Assembly (NCBI GenBank): GCA_001770015.1
Contig: MEQB01000050.1
Location: 1 to 52,518, forward strand
Length of the DNA stretch: 52,518 bases
DNA from: Bdellovibrionales bacterium RIFOXYC1_FULL_37_79
GTDB lineage: Bacteria; Bdellovibrionota; Bacteriovoracia; Bacteriovoracales; Bacteriovoracaceae
Reading direction: 5' to 3'
Under the pieces are notes generated by a model that had not been told where the DNA came from, did not search any database, and worked only from the letters and a program-made list of their open reading frames with translations. Below, one piece after another: positions 42,403 through 50,946 of the stretch; position 1 is the stretch's first letter; the number at the start of each line of letters is the position of its first letter. The position numbers and the translations under genes are program-made.

Positions 42403-42909
42403 CTACATGCTACCTTCAATATCAGAAAGAATAGATTCTAATGTTCTTTTAATTTCTTCATTGTAACAAGGAATATCACCTTCATTAACGGAGTAATAAG
42501 TAAGATCTGCATTGCTTAAAGCTTTTTTTAACAATTTCAAGACTTTTGAATTAAAAATTTGGGGACGATTAGTTAGGGTAGAAAAATTGATTTCTTCAAT
42601 AATAGAATTTTTCACATAACAAAATGTATGAATTTCTTCTAGGTACACACTGTGAGAAACAGTTATTCCAATTGATTGTAACGATAGACCAAAATTTGTA
42701 TCGTAATCTTGGTTAAAGATATCCAACACCACTAATAGATCATCGCCAGTAAGATTTTCTTGTTTCAAAATATCCTGTGCCAATAACAACTTTTTGATTG
42801 AACTATTATCAGTTTGTGAATATTTTAATAATATCTTGCTGCGATCTGATTCGTGGGCAAATGAAAGATATGAAAACAGTATAAATAAAAATGTTAAGAT
42901 GGTTTTCAC
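42403..42909 (-). CDS. Exported protein of unknown function
   Basis: A 168-residue protein with signal peptide (MKTILTFLFILFSYLSFA) and two mature cysteines (FCYVK, IPCYNE). The mature part mixes helices and strands; no family recognised. GTG 42909 is the start, with AAAGGA 6-7 nt upstream. It stands alone, facing away from the nucleotidyltransferase pair. Confidence 0.75.
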   Translation of the reverse strand: MKTILTFLFILFSYLSFAHESDRSKILLKYSQTDNSSIKKLLLAQDILKQENLTGDDLLVVLDIFNQDYDTNFGLSLQSIGITVSHSVYLEEIHTFCYVKNSIIEEINFSTLTNRPQIFNSKVLKLLKKALSNADLTYYSVNEGDIPCYNEEIKRTLESILSDIEGSM

Positions 42910-43209
42910 TTTAATCCTTTTTTTAATTTATGATACGAGGATTTTACAACACCATGGCGCGGTGCGCAACGTGCTATGTAATAAGTTCAGTATATCTGTT
43001 ACCGAAATTTCAAATTTTAAAAATTTAAGTGTTATAGTTGGTAACCCAATTATGAGTTTCAGGATGGTTACCTCATATCTTCCTTCTCGGCTAAAATGGA
43101 ATTTCTTTCAAAAAATTAACCACTTAACTCAACCAAACCAAAGAAAGAAACTATGAGTTACCAAGCTATTTTAGAATATATTTTTATTTTGTCTAAGGCA
43201 TCTTAAATC

Positions 43210-43344
43210 ATGAAACTATTGAAGATTACTACCGAAAACCATGGGATTTGTTACCCAAAAGAGGGGGATCTAAAAATAGTTAACCAGATGCACCATGCCC
43301 GAATCTTTTACCTTCAAAAGAAAAAAATACAGTTGCATAATTAA
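43210..43344 (+). CDS. Possible 44-residue small protein
   Basis: ATG 43210 opens 44 codons ending at TAA 43342 with reasonable amino-acid usage (KITTENHGICYPKEG, HHARIFYLQKKK). There is only a weak AGG before it. Its 3' end runs into the promoter of the nucleotidyltransferase gene. It could be a real small protein, a remnant, or chance. Confidence 0.3.
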   Translation: MKLLKITTENHGICYPKEGDLKIVNQMHHARIFYLQKKKIQLHN

Positions 43345-43370
43345 CTAAAATAGTTATATAATATAACTAT
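43333..43370 (+). promoter_or_regulatory. Promoter and palindromic operator of the nucleotidyltransferase module
   Basis: TTGCAT (43333-43338), 18 bp, perfect TATAAT (43357-43362). A palindrome with 10-bp arms (ATAGTTATAT 43350-43359, ATATAACTAT 43361-43370) covers the -10 box, transcription start and the first bases of ATG 43369. A second, smaller dyad (TAACTA-AAA-TAGTTA, 43342-43356) shares a half-site. The start point would be the A of the ATG, so the transcript is leaderless. The layout is typical of an autoregulated toxin-antitoxin operon. Confidence 0.8.
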
Positions 43371-43911
43371 GAGTGACTTAAATATCCTTCTTAAAGAGCT
43401 TAATGATTGGTTAAGAGAGCAAAATTTCGAAATTGAATTAATCATTATTGGAGCTTACGCTCTTCATCTCCACGGTATATCTTCAAGGATGACTATGGAT
43501 ATCGATACTTTAAATCACATTGAACATCCAAGAGTTATTTCAAAAATCTTTGAAATAGGTGAAAAATATGGACTTCCAGAGTGGCTGAATAGCCAGGCTC
43601 AAGGCCTTATTCTCCCAGGTGATTTTTACAAGCGGATCATTCGTTCTGATTTATTCTCAAATATTCTGTTAAGCTATGCTTCACGTATTGATCTAATAAA
43701 ATTAAAAGTAGCTGCCTATTATTATCGCCACAGTTTTGAGCAAAAAGATCTTGATGATCTTAAACTTTTAAAAATTTCCTCTGGTGAGCTGGACGATGGT
43801 ATTGATTTTTTGCTTGAATCGCATACCCCAGAACAAAATAGGTTCAAGAATGATTTTGTTCGTGACGTAACCCTAATCCATCTTAAACTTAAGGAGTTTT
43901 TACTTGGATAG
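43369..43911 (+). CDS. Nucleotidyltransferase-like protein (DUF6036/AbiEii-like), possible toxin
   Basis: A 180-residue protein whose N-terminal half has the nucleotidyltransferase pattern: LIIIGAYALHLHGISSRMTMDIDTL, i.e. G-x-x-A, G-x-x-x-R-x-T-x-D-x-D. Such proteins act in AbiE-, MenT- and related toxin-antitoxin systems, adding nucleotides to RNA, or in antibiotic resistance. The metal-binding pair D-x-D is intact. The next gene overlaps by 8 nt, and a palindrome covers the promoter. That it is the toxin is inferred from family knowledge. Transcript predicted leaderless. Confidence 0.78.
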   Translation: MSDLNILLKELNDWLREQNFEIELIIIGAYALHLHGISSRMTMDIDTLNHIEHPRVISKIFEIGEKYGLPEWLNSQAQGLILPGDFYKRIIRSDLFSNILLSYASRIDLIKLKVAAYYYRHSFEQKDLDDLKLLKISSGELDDGIDFLLESHTPEQNRFKNDFVRDVTLIHLKLKEFLLG

Positions 43912-44455
43912 TTTTATTCAAAAGTTCAACTATCTTGGAGCGGCATTGGGGATTTCACCCCGCATGAAAAACTTTGTAGATTTGGAAGAATTTTTTTTAG
44001 AAGCGACACTTCACATTGAAAATGACAATAGAATGAAGCAGGCTATTTTAAATTGGTGTGCTCGTTATGCAACTCTATTATCACCTTCAAAAATTAGAAG
44101 ATTATGTTCACTTATAAAACATAATGATGAAAATTTAGAAGTAATTGTTCATTTTTTAATCGAGCGCAGTTATGTCAAGCATAACTGGTCAATTTTAGTA
44201 AAGAGAAAAATTAAAACCCGAATCAATTTTCATGAGAATTTTAAAAAGTATTTAAAGAGTAATGATTTCATCATTAAAAATGTGTCAGAGATCAGGTATC
44301 GAGCAGAAGGGCGAAGTCAGGTGATCTCTGATATTTTATCATTTACCCAGAAGTCCAATTTTGGATCACTTTACCAACTTGCCAAAGGTATTCATTCTCC
44401 TAGAAATCGGGTGAATGAATCATTTAGGCAACTGCAAGCATTTGGGGTGATTTAA
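43904..44455 (+). CDS. Partner of the nucleotidyltransferase, possible antitoxin/regulator
   Basis: A 183-residue soluble, mostly helical protein that I do not recognise. The C-terminus (SLYQLAKGIHSPRNRVNESFRQL) reads like a winged-helix recognition unit and may bind the upstream palindrome. It overlaps the first gene by 8 nt. The likely role is antitoxin or autoregulator of a type II or IV toxin-antitoxin module, by context only. Confidence 0.68.
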   Translation: MDSFIQKFNYLGAALGISPRMKNFVDLEEFFLEATLHIENDNRMKQAILNWCARYATLLSPSKIRRLCSLIKHNDENLEVIVHFLIERSYVKHNWSILVKRKIKTRINFHENFKKYLKSNDFIIKNVSEIRYRAEGRSQVISDILSFTQKSNFGSLYQLAKGIHSPRNRVNESFRQLQAFGVI

Positions 44456-44863
44456 CATTATTCCCCCCCGGTTTTTGGGGATTTGGGATTGAATCGAATA
44501 ATATCTTTTAAAGCGGTGTAATATTTCTGAACCCTGTGTGGGTTTTCGCCAATGACAAATTAACCGATTTAAAATTGATTCTCTTCTTGGTTATTATTTT
44601 TGTCTTATTATAAGTTCTAAAAATGTTGATCTTATAAAAAAAATTGATAAAGAAGTTGTGGCGTTTTTTTTTGATGAAGCCGCCTGATAAGAAATTTAAT
44701 TTTGTCAGCCGGTTATTGAAGAAGTTTATAATGCACGTGGATTCCAAACAGTACCAAAGTATGCAAAAGACTTGTCTCTAGATATTCTTAAGTACCATTT
44801 CGTCCAAATAGCGTCGTTGTTCCTGGCACATGTTCTGTGGGAGATATTAGGAAACATATATTT
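44456..44863. other. Eroded region with short coding-like pieces
   Basis: About 400 bp with no intact gene. Three pieces look like protein in different frames: FLNPVWVFANDKLTDLK near 44525, LIKKIDKEVVAFFFDEAA ending near 44690, and YNARGFQTVPKYAKDLSLD near 44730. They suggest one or more decayed genes. A CCCC/GGGG hairpin near 44465 could end the module transcript but lacks a U-run. Confidence 0.35.
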
Positions 44864-45673
44864 TTATTTTTTAGGATTTTGGCAAATTGCGATTGTTAAT
44901 CCTGCCTGCCGCCAGTGGGAAGAGCTAAAGTGATATCGTTTGAATTCTAGAGGACAATCTATAAAAGCGGGATTAATTTTAAGTTCGCTATTAGCTATAA
45001 TATCCTCTTTTACTGAATTTTCCATGAGCTGTATCTTTGATGGTAAAACGCTTAAATTTTTTATAACATGTCTCAAATTGAAATAATCAAACTTAAACAG
45101 AAGATTGTATAAAGTTCCTTTAGGGCGAAATTGTCCAATCATTTGAACATCATCAAAATGCTTCAATAAAAATGTTCTTAACTCTTTACTGCGAAAATTA
45201 TTTATATGAAAGCTGGGAATTGATGAACGACTTTTTAAAACAACGTCATGATTCGGAGTACTGATAATAATTTTTCCGCTTGGAGATATTGCACGTTTTA
45301 AAGAAGTGATAAACCCATCGTTTAGATCAGAATGAATATGTTCAATAGCCTCGAATGCAGTAATAACATCAAATTTATCTTGCAGTTTTTCTAGAGATAG
45401 GATGTCAGCGATTTTATAAGCCAAATTATCTTTTTTAAATACCCGTTGCGCTATTTCAATGGATATCGTGTTCAGATCAATGCCAGTTACTGATTTGGAT
45501 GAGGATGCCAGAATATATGTTCCATATCCTTTACCACAAGCACAGTCTAAAACAATTTTATCCTTAGTTAATTTAGTTGCCCACCAGTAACGAGTAACAT
45601 GATCCCAAAAAAAAGGAGACTTTTCATTTAAATGAAGAGAATCTTCTTTGTATGCGGTATAGTGGCTTTCCAT
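44864..45673 (-). CDS. Class I SAM methyltransferase
   Basis: A 269-residue protein. Motif I is VLDCACGKGYGTYIL (about 42-56), motif II TGIDLNTISIEIA, then FDVITAFEAIEHI and GKIIISTPNH, the pattern of Methyltransf_11/23 enzymes that act on small molecules or glycans. No glycan genes adjoin it. The substrate cannot be told. Start ATG 45673 with TGCCTGGTAA-like weak site upstream. It is isolated, with decayed DNA on both sides. Confidence 0.88.
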   Translation of the reverse strand: MESHYTAYKEDSLHLNEKSPFFWDHVTRYWWATKLTKDKIVLDCACGKGYGTYILASSSKSVTGIDLNTISIEIAQRVFKKDNLAYKIADILSLEKLQDKFDVITAFEAIEHIHSDLNDGFITSLKRAISPSGKIIISTPNHDVVLKSRSSIPSFHINNFRSKELRTFLLKHFDDVQMIGQFRPKGTLYNLLFKFDYFNLRHVIKNLSVLPSKIQLMENSVKEDIIANSELKINPAFIDCPLEFKRYHFSSSHWRQAGLTIAICQNPKK

Positions 45674-45841
45674 TTGATGCCTGGTAAATGGTTTTATTAT
45701 AATTATAAATTATTTTATTCAAAATTAATATTATCATAGGTTTTGAGGGAAAGGATGGCAAAAATATTATTATTTTATGTCGGGCCCTCACTTTGTTATC
45801 ATTCAAATCTGAACTAATCTAGACGTGAAAAATCATGAATT

Positions 45842-46049
45842 ATGATGAAACAAGATGACTTCCGTGTATATTTGGAACTCCCTCAGATGTGGTCTGTAAC
45901 CTTAAACGGAACCGTGTACCGTTTATTCTAAAGAAGGTGCCAGGGGTGGCTTCATTGATAGATATGAACGCTTTGGATGGCAAATATTGTGGCAAGGTTG
46001 GATAAAATTTTATGAGCGCGTTGCTGGATATATCTTGGCAATAAGTTAA
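45842..46049 (+). pseudogene. Frameshifted small gene, unknown
   Basis: Frame one from ATG 45842 reads MMKQDDFRVYLELPQMWS and on to TVYRLF, ending at TAA 45929. Removing one T near 45925 continues in the next frame as SKEGARGGFIDRYERFGW and QILWQGWIKFYERVAGYIL to TAA 46047. The joined product has about 68 residues with clear coding character and one frameshift. No family recognised. It ends 5 nt before the stop of the convergent RND gene. Confidence 0.5.
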
Positions 46050-46053
46050 TTTT

Positions 46054-49000
46054 TTATGTAAAAAATGTGGGTTTAGCTAAGGTTGTCTTACTAGGAAAAA
46101 TTTTATTTATAATTCGCTTGAACAGCATTTTTATATCCCCATCAATCATATAAAGAGAAGGTGTTATAAATAACGTTAATCCTGTAGCAAATAAAAGCCC
46201 GTACCCCATTGCCATCACGATAGGCACCAAGATCCCCACATCGCCACCGAATCCATATATTGTAGGAAATAATCCTGCAAGAGTTGTTAAGGTAGTCAAA
46301 AGGACAGCTCGCAACCTTTCTTTTACCCCTAAAGCGATTAACTGTATTACGTTCTGTGCGTTGGTGTTTGGGTCTCTTGCCAATTTGTTGATAAAATCAA
46401 CAATGATAATGCTATCATTCACAACAACACCAGTCAGGCCAATCATGCCGATTATACCAAATAAAGATAAAGGGACTCTATGAAGAGCAAAAGCGATTAA
46501 GGCACCCAGAAGACCAAAAGGAATTATTGTTATAATTATTAATGGTTGAGAAAAAGATCTAAAAAGAGCTACTATTATTAAGTAAATGGACAATATTGCG
46601 ATTAAAAATGCTGCGGCAATTCCTTCCATTGCTTCATCCGTTTTTTCAGCTTCTCCGCCAAAATACATTGTTAAATCTGGACATTGCTCTATTTCATTTC
46701 TAAATTTTACATTAATTAATTGATTTATTTGATTGGATGTTGCTATTTTTTCATCAATTTTTGCCGTTATAGTTAGAACTCGATCTCCATTATAATGATT
46801 TACTTTGGATTTTCCATCCTTAACTTTAAAAGACACTATTTCTTTAAGTTTTATCAATCGGCCTGATTTATTAGGAATTAAAAGATCATACAAAAATTTA
46901 CTATCTCGTTGGTATGCATCATCAATCTTAACCCTAAAATCTATTTTACGATCAAGAGTCTGAATGTGAGAAGCAATAGTTCCCTCATAGGCGGTTCTAA
47001 TTGTCCGAGCGATATCCGCCACGCTTAGTTCATATTGAGCAAGTTTGTTATAGTCGAAAACCAAACGCAACTCTTCCTTTCCTAGTTTCTGATCATCATC
47101 AATATCTTGAACTCCTTTTATAGAGGCAAGGAAGTTTTTTATTTTTTCACGATAGGTTTGCAATGTGTCTGAATTGTTGCTAATTAATTTTATATTAACA
47201 GGATCTCCTGCTGATGGCCCCAAGCCGCTTTTTTCAAATGACGCTAATTTTAAATCCTTGATTGTTTCGGGTGAAATTTCTTTACGAAGAGAAGCGATGA
47301 TTTCTGCGGCGTTCTTTGTTCTCTGAGTCTTTGGAATTAGATTAATCGTAATTTGTGCCCAATTTGTGTGATACTCTTGACTCATTCCACTTGCATGTAG
47401 CCCTACTTTCGTTAGAACAGAAACTCGTTGTTTTTCAGGAATTGTAGAAAAAACGAGATTCTCAACTTGGCCAGATATTTCTTTCATATATTTTAAACTG
47501 GTTCCCTTGTCTGCTTCAAGATTAATTGTGATTTTATCACTTGAATCATCCGATAAAAGAACAAAATTGCTTATTACGCCCTTGCATAAGAAAAGCGCTG
47601 GAGCAATAGACACAAGCAACAAGACAACTACCAAATATCTATACTTTAAAATTTTCTTTAGATATTTTTCAAAAATATTTTCTAGGGAGATAAACCAATC
47701 AGATTTTTTTGCTTCTTTTGGGCGCTCATCTTTTAAGTGAACTGGTAAAATAAACATTGCTTCAAAGAGAGAAAAAAGGAGGGTTGCTGTCACAACAACA
47801 GGGAAAACATAAATCAACTTTCCAATAATTCCCTTAATTGCGAGAAGGGGCAAAAAGGCCATAATAGTTGTTAATACCGATACAATGACAGGGGAAAAAA
47901 TACTCTTTACACCAGCGACAACAGCGTCCATTGAAGACATTTCCATGCTTTTATTGTGATGAATCGCTTCGGCAGCAACAATACCGTGATCGACCAACAT
48001 GCCCAAAACTGTAATGATTGCCCCTAATGTCATGGTATTAAAAGTCATATCTGTCTTATACATATAAACAAACAACATCATCAGAGAAATAGGAATACCG
48101 AAGGCAGTCCAAAGTGAGGTTTTAAGATCTAAAAAAATAAATAATATAACTACAACTAGAACAAAACCAATGGCCGCATTATTTATTACAACATCTAAAA
48201 GTGATCTTATTGAATCAGACATATCTCTAATGACAGTTAATTCAAACTTGTCTGAGAACATTGCTTTATTTTTATCAAAAAAATCTTTTATATTATCAAT
48301 AGTCTTTATGATATCTGCGTTTGCTTTTTTAGAAATGGATAAAATAACGCTCTTTTCTTTGTTCGCCCTTATATAAACATCCGCATCCTTAAATGAATCC
48401 TTAACATTGGCAATATCTTTAATGTGCACCCTTTTTTGTTCAAAATTTGATCTAACAATCACATCTTTAACATCCATAGGATTGGAAAATTCTCCAATAG
48501 AGACAATGTTCTGTTCATTCTGTAGAGATTGTAAAGTTCCACCAGTTGAACGAACATTTCTAACCTGAATACTGTTTACAACATCATTCAAAGAAATATA
48601 GTAACTGCTCATTTTTTCAGGATCAATATTGATATGAATTTCTCTATCCAGATATCCAGACATGCTGACATTGTTGACACCATTTACCTTTTTTAACATA
48701 TCCTCAAGTCTATCTGCTAAATCAAAAAGCTCTTTATCTGAAACATTGGCCGCTTCCTTTGCTGAAACACTTATCTCATAAACTGCAAAAACATCGGGAT
48801 CAATTTCTGTTAAAATAATTTCCTTAACCCCACTAGGAAGATCTTCTATGGTCTCTTTAGATATGTTCCTATAAATTTCATCCTTAACTCTTTGGACATT
48901 CGAGGCATCTGGGTCAATATTGACAAAAATAGTTCCTCCATCGTCTGTTGAGATAGAAGTATATTCTTTAATATTACTGATTCCTGCCAATTTATCCTCT

Positions 49001-49203
49001 ATTGAAACAATTACATTTAACTCAACATCTGTGGCACTTGCTCCTGGATAAACCACCTTTATGGTCATTGCATCGAAATCAATTGAAGGCATGAAATCCT
49101 TCTTCAATCCTTTATAAGTTACAATCCCTGCAACAAAGGTCATTAAAATAAATAAAGTGATTAATAGTTTATTCTCTGTAAGATATCTTAATATTGTGCT
49201 CAT
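46054..49203 (-). CDS. RND-family efflux permease (HAE1-like)
   Basis: A 1049-residue inner-membrane pump with the RND duplicated layout: two sets of six membrane helices and two large periplasmic loops. Helix 4 reads VLGMLVDHGIVAAEAI, so the first Asp of the usual DD proton pair is kept (D405) but the second is His (H406). Helix 10 reads GLTGVVVNDSIIIVDFIN without the AcrB-type Lys, as in part of the superfamily. RND pumps export drugs, lipids or metals across the envelope. It starts 8 nt after the TolC-type gene. No periplasmic adaptor (HlyD-like) gene is in the operon. Confidence 0.9.
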   Translation of the reverse strand: MSTILRYLTENKLLITLFILMTFVAGIVTYKGLKKDFMPSIDFDAMTIKVVYPGASATDVELNVIVSIEDKLAGISNIKEYTSISTDDGGTIFVNIDPDASNVQRVKDEIYRNISKETIEDLPSGVKEIILTEIDPDVFAVYEISVSAKEAANVSDKELFDLADRLEDMLKKVNGVNNVSMSGYLDREIHINIDPEKMSSYYISLNDVVNSIQVRNVRSTGGTLQSLQNEQNIVSIGEFSNPMDVKDVIVRSNFEQKRVHIKDIANVKDSFKDADVYIRANKEKSVILSISKKANADIIKTIDNIKDFFDKNKAMFSDKFELTVIRDMSDSIRSLLDVVINNAAIGFVLVVVILFIFLDLKTSLWTAFGIPISLMMLFVYMYKTDMTFNTMTLGAIITVLGMLVDHGIVAAEAIHHNKSMEMSSMDAVVAGVKSIFSPVIVSVLTTIMAFLPLLAIKGIIGKLIYVFPVVVTATLLFSLFEAMFILPVHLKDERPKEAKKSDWFISLENIFEKYLKKILKYRYLVVVLLLVSIAPALFLCKGVISNFVLLSDDSSDKITINLEADKGTSLKYMKEISGQVENLVFSTIPEKQRVSVLTKVGLHASGMSQEYHTNWAQITINLIPKTQRTKNAAEIIASLRKEISPETIKDLKLASFEKSGLGPSAGDPVNIKLISNNSDTLQTYREKIKNFLASIKGVQDIDDDQKLGKEELRLVFDYNKLAQYELSVADIARTIRTAYEGTIASHIQTLDRKIDFRVKIDDAYQRDSKFLYDLLIPNKSGRLIKLKEIVSFKVKDGKSKVNHYNGDRVLTITAKIDEKIATSNQINQLINVKFRNEIEQCPDLTMYFGGEAEKTDEAMEGIAAAFLIAILSIYLIIVALFRSFSQPLIIITIIPFGLLGALIAFALHRVPLSLFGIIGMIGLTGVVVNDSIIIVDFINKLARDPNTNAQNVIQLIALGVKERLRAVLLTTLTTLAGLFPTIYGFGGDVGILVPIVMAMGYGLLFATGLTLFITPSLYMIDGDIKMLFKRIINKIFPSKTTLAKPTFFT

Positions 49204-49210
49204 GTACCAC

Positions 49211-50635
49211 CTAGTTTGTTAAATCTTCGTAATCAATGCTGTATGAAATAAGAGAATTTTTAATCTCAAGTATATCAATTTGTTCGCTGACAATTTGATC
49301 ACTAGTATCTAGCAAATATCGCAAGTTTAACCTCGCTCCTTTATACTTCTTACTTTGAGTTTTATATTTAGATTCTAATGATTTTATTTTTTTTTCTTTT
49401 ACATTTAAAATACTTTGATATCCATATATAGACGAGAGAAGATCGTTTAATGTTTTTTGATATTGATTTTTGGAAAGAAAATATTCATGGTTTAATTGGG
49501 CGACATCTAATGAAACATCCTCTAATTCCTTTTCTGCCGAAATATTTCCCAAAGGAATAATTACCGATAACCCAACATAAAGATCTCGATCACTCATGCC
49601 GTTGACAGCGTTATCAAGAGAATTGCCCGAAGATTTTAAAGTGTATCCAGCTAAAACATTTAATTCAGGTAAGAGTTTATTTTTGGCAACACCTTGCGTG
49701 TATACTAAATTTTCTTTGAAAAGTTCATATATTTTAGTATTTGCTGTTTCAGCAAATGGAATATCAGCAAAACTTTTTTTCTCATTTTGATTCAGTCTTT
49801 GTTCTAAATATTTTTCTGAAGGTGTTTCTGCATTTACATAAATCTCAATCTCTTTTTTTATTTGATTGTAGGCAATTTCATTTATCTTGTATTGTTGTTG
49901 ATAATTCAGAACAGATGCAACTGTTTCCTGTAAATCGTCATTATCGGTCATCCCTAACTTAAATTTTCGCCTAGTTTGATTTTCTAAAAGTTCACTATTT
50001 TTTATGCTTTGCTGCAAAAGTTCTAATTTTTCTTTTTGTACAATCCATCGATAATATAGTTTTTTATAATAATTAATATCTGATTCATCAAATTCTTTCT
50101 TTTTTAACTCTTCTATTTTCACCTTCATCATGGCATTATTTTTTGTGAATCTATCTACAACACCAAAGGCATTTTTCAATATCGGCTGACTGATCTCCAT
50201 ATAAGCTACAGGACGGTAATACTTATTGCCATTATTGGTAATTTCATCTTTAATTTGAGAATACTTAATTCCTGTTTCAATATTTGTCCCCGTCAGTGAA
50301 AACTTTTTTTGTAACCCTAAATTGCTTTCATATTTTTTTGATGAATATGTCGAGAAAGGATTTGTTGGATTGTAATTATCATTAGTATAGTGAGTTACTC
50401 CTCCCACAGCTGTAATATCGTTAATACTGCCAGTTCCATACAAAGTGTTTTGGGATTTTTCTACTTGGATTGCATTGTTCTTAATACTGGGAAGTTTTTC
50501 CTTAATAATTTTAATAAACTCAGTAAAACTTAAATCTTTGATACAATCATCATCTTTTTTAGTGTTTGCTAAGGCGGTGTTAACCACAACGAGCAAAAAC
50601 AAGGACAATATCCTTAAAGCACCTAACGTTTTCAT
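49211..50635 (-). CDS. TolC-family outer-membrane efflux protein
   Basis: A 474-residue protein with a signal peptide (LSLFLLVVVNTALA) and two repeated long coiled-coil halves: residues 150-250 (YYKKLYYRWIVQKEKLELL, SELLENQTRRKFKLGM) and 375-474 (LEDVSLDVAQLNHEYFL, YKGARLNLRYLLDTSD). TolC-type trimers form a channel through the outer membrane for pumps. The start overlaps the AbrB-type gene (ATGA), and the RND pump follows by 8 nt, so the three are one operon. Confidence 0.88.
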   Translation of the reverse strand: MKTLGALRILSLFLLVVVNTALANTKKDDDCIKDLSFTEFIKIIKEKLPSIKNNAIQVEKSQNTLYGTGSINDITAVGGVTHYTNDNYNPTNPFSTYSSKKYESNLGLQKKFSLTGTNIETGIKYSQIKDEITNNGNKYYRPVAYMEISQPILKNAFGVVDRFTKNNAMMKVKIEELKKKEFDESDINYYKKLYYRWIVQKEKLELLQQSIKNSELLENQTRRKFKLGMTDNDDLQETVASVLNYQQQYKINEIAYNQIKKEIEIYVNAETPSEKYLEQRLNQNEKKSFADIPFAETANTKIYELFKENLVYTQGVAKNKLLPELNVLAGYTLKSSGNSLDNAVNGMSDRDLYVGLSVIIPLGNISAEKELEDVSLDVAQLNHEYFLSKNQYQKTLNDLLSSIYGYQSILNVKEKKIKSLESKYKTQSKKYKGARLNLRYLLDTSDQIVSEQIDILEIKNSLISYSIDYEDLTN

Positions 50636-50895
50636 GATTTTTTCTTCCTTTTTAGGGGAATTTGACCAACAACATTTTTCAGCATCAAAGCATGATCTTC
50701 TACAAACTGTAAGAGTTCACTCATCCCTTCTTCGGTAACAAGAGAAATAATGTTTTTACTACCTGGGGGGCCTGAAATAATAAAAATTTTATCTCCTGTT
50801 TCAATTCTGTGTTCTTGACGAGCTTCCTGCGGAATTACGATTTGCCCCTTGCTGCCAACAGTCGCAACGCCATAAACTCTAGGTTTTTCTTTCAT
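50632..50895 (-). CDS. AbrB/SpoVT-type DNA-binding regulator
   Basis: An 87-residue protein with the swapped-hairpin AbrB domain at the N-terminus (YGVATVGSKGQIVIPQEARQ, GDKIFIIS). It binds DNA as a dimer or tetramer. The frame opens at 50946 but ATG 50895 (MKEKPRVYG) is chosen because AGGA lies before it and a promoter lies at 50908-50936. It is the first gene of the efflux operon and probably represses it through the dyad at 50915-50936. The C-terminal tail is Lys-rich (PLKRKKKS). Confidence 0.85.
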   Translation of the reverse strand: MKEKPRVYGVATVGSKGQIVIPQEARQEHRIETGDKIFIISGPPGSKNIISLVTEEGMSELLQFVEDHALMLKNVVGQIPLKRKKKS

Positions 50896-50907
50896 GCCTG
50901 TATTCCT

Positions 50908-50936
50908 TGTATAATTAGTATTACCAGTAATACCAA
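50908..50936 (-). promoter_or_regulatory. Promoter and dyad operator of the AbrB-TolC-RND operon
   Basis: On the minus strand TTGGTA (50936-50931), 17 bp, TATACA (50913-50908). A 10-bp-arm dyad (TTAGTATTAC at 50915-50924 and GTAATACCAA at 50927-50936, one mismatch) covers the -35 and spacer. It is a good candidate for autoregulation by the AbrB-type protein. Leader RNA would be only about 6 nt. Confidence 0.6.
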
Positions 50937-50946
50937 TTATAGCCAT

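Noticed and set aside
42794-43156. 120-codon plus-strand frame over the start of the exported protein at 42909
   Set aside because: The first part is antisense to the signal peptide region and the rest shows no family pattern.
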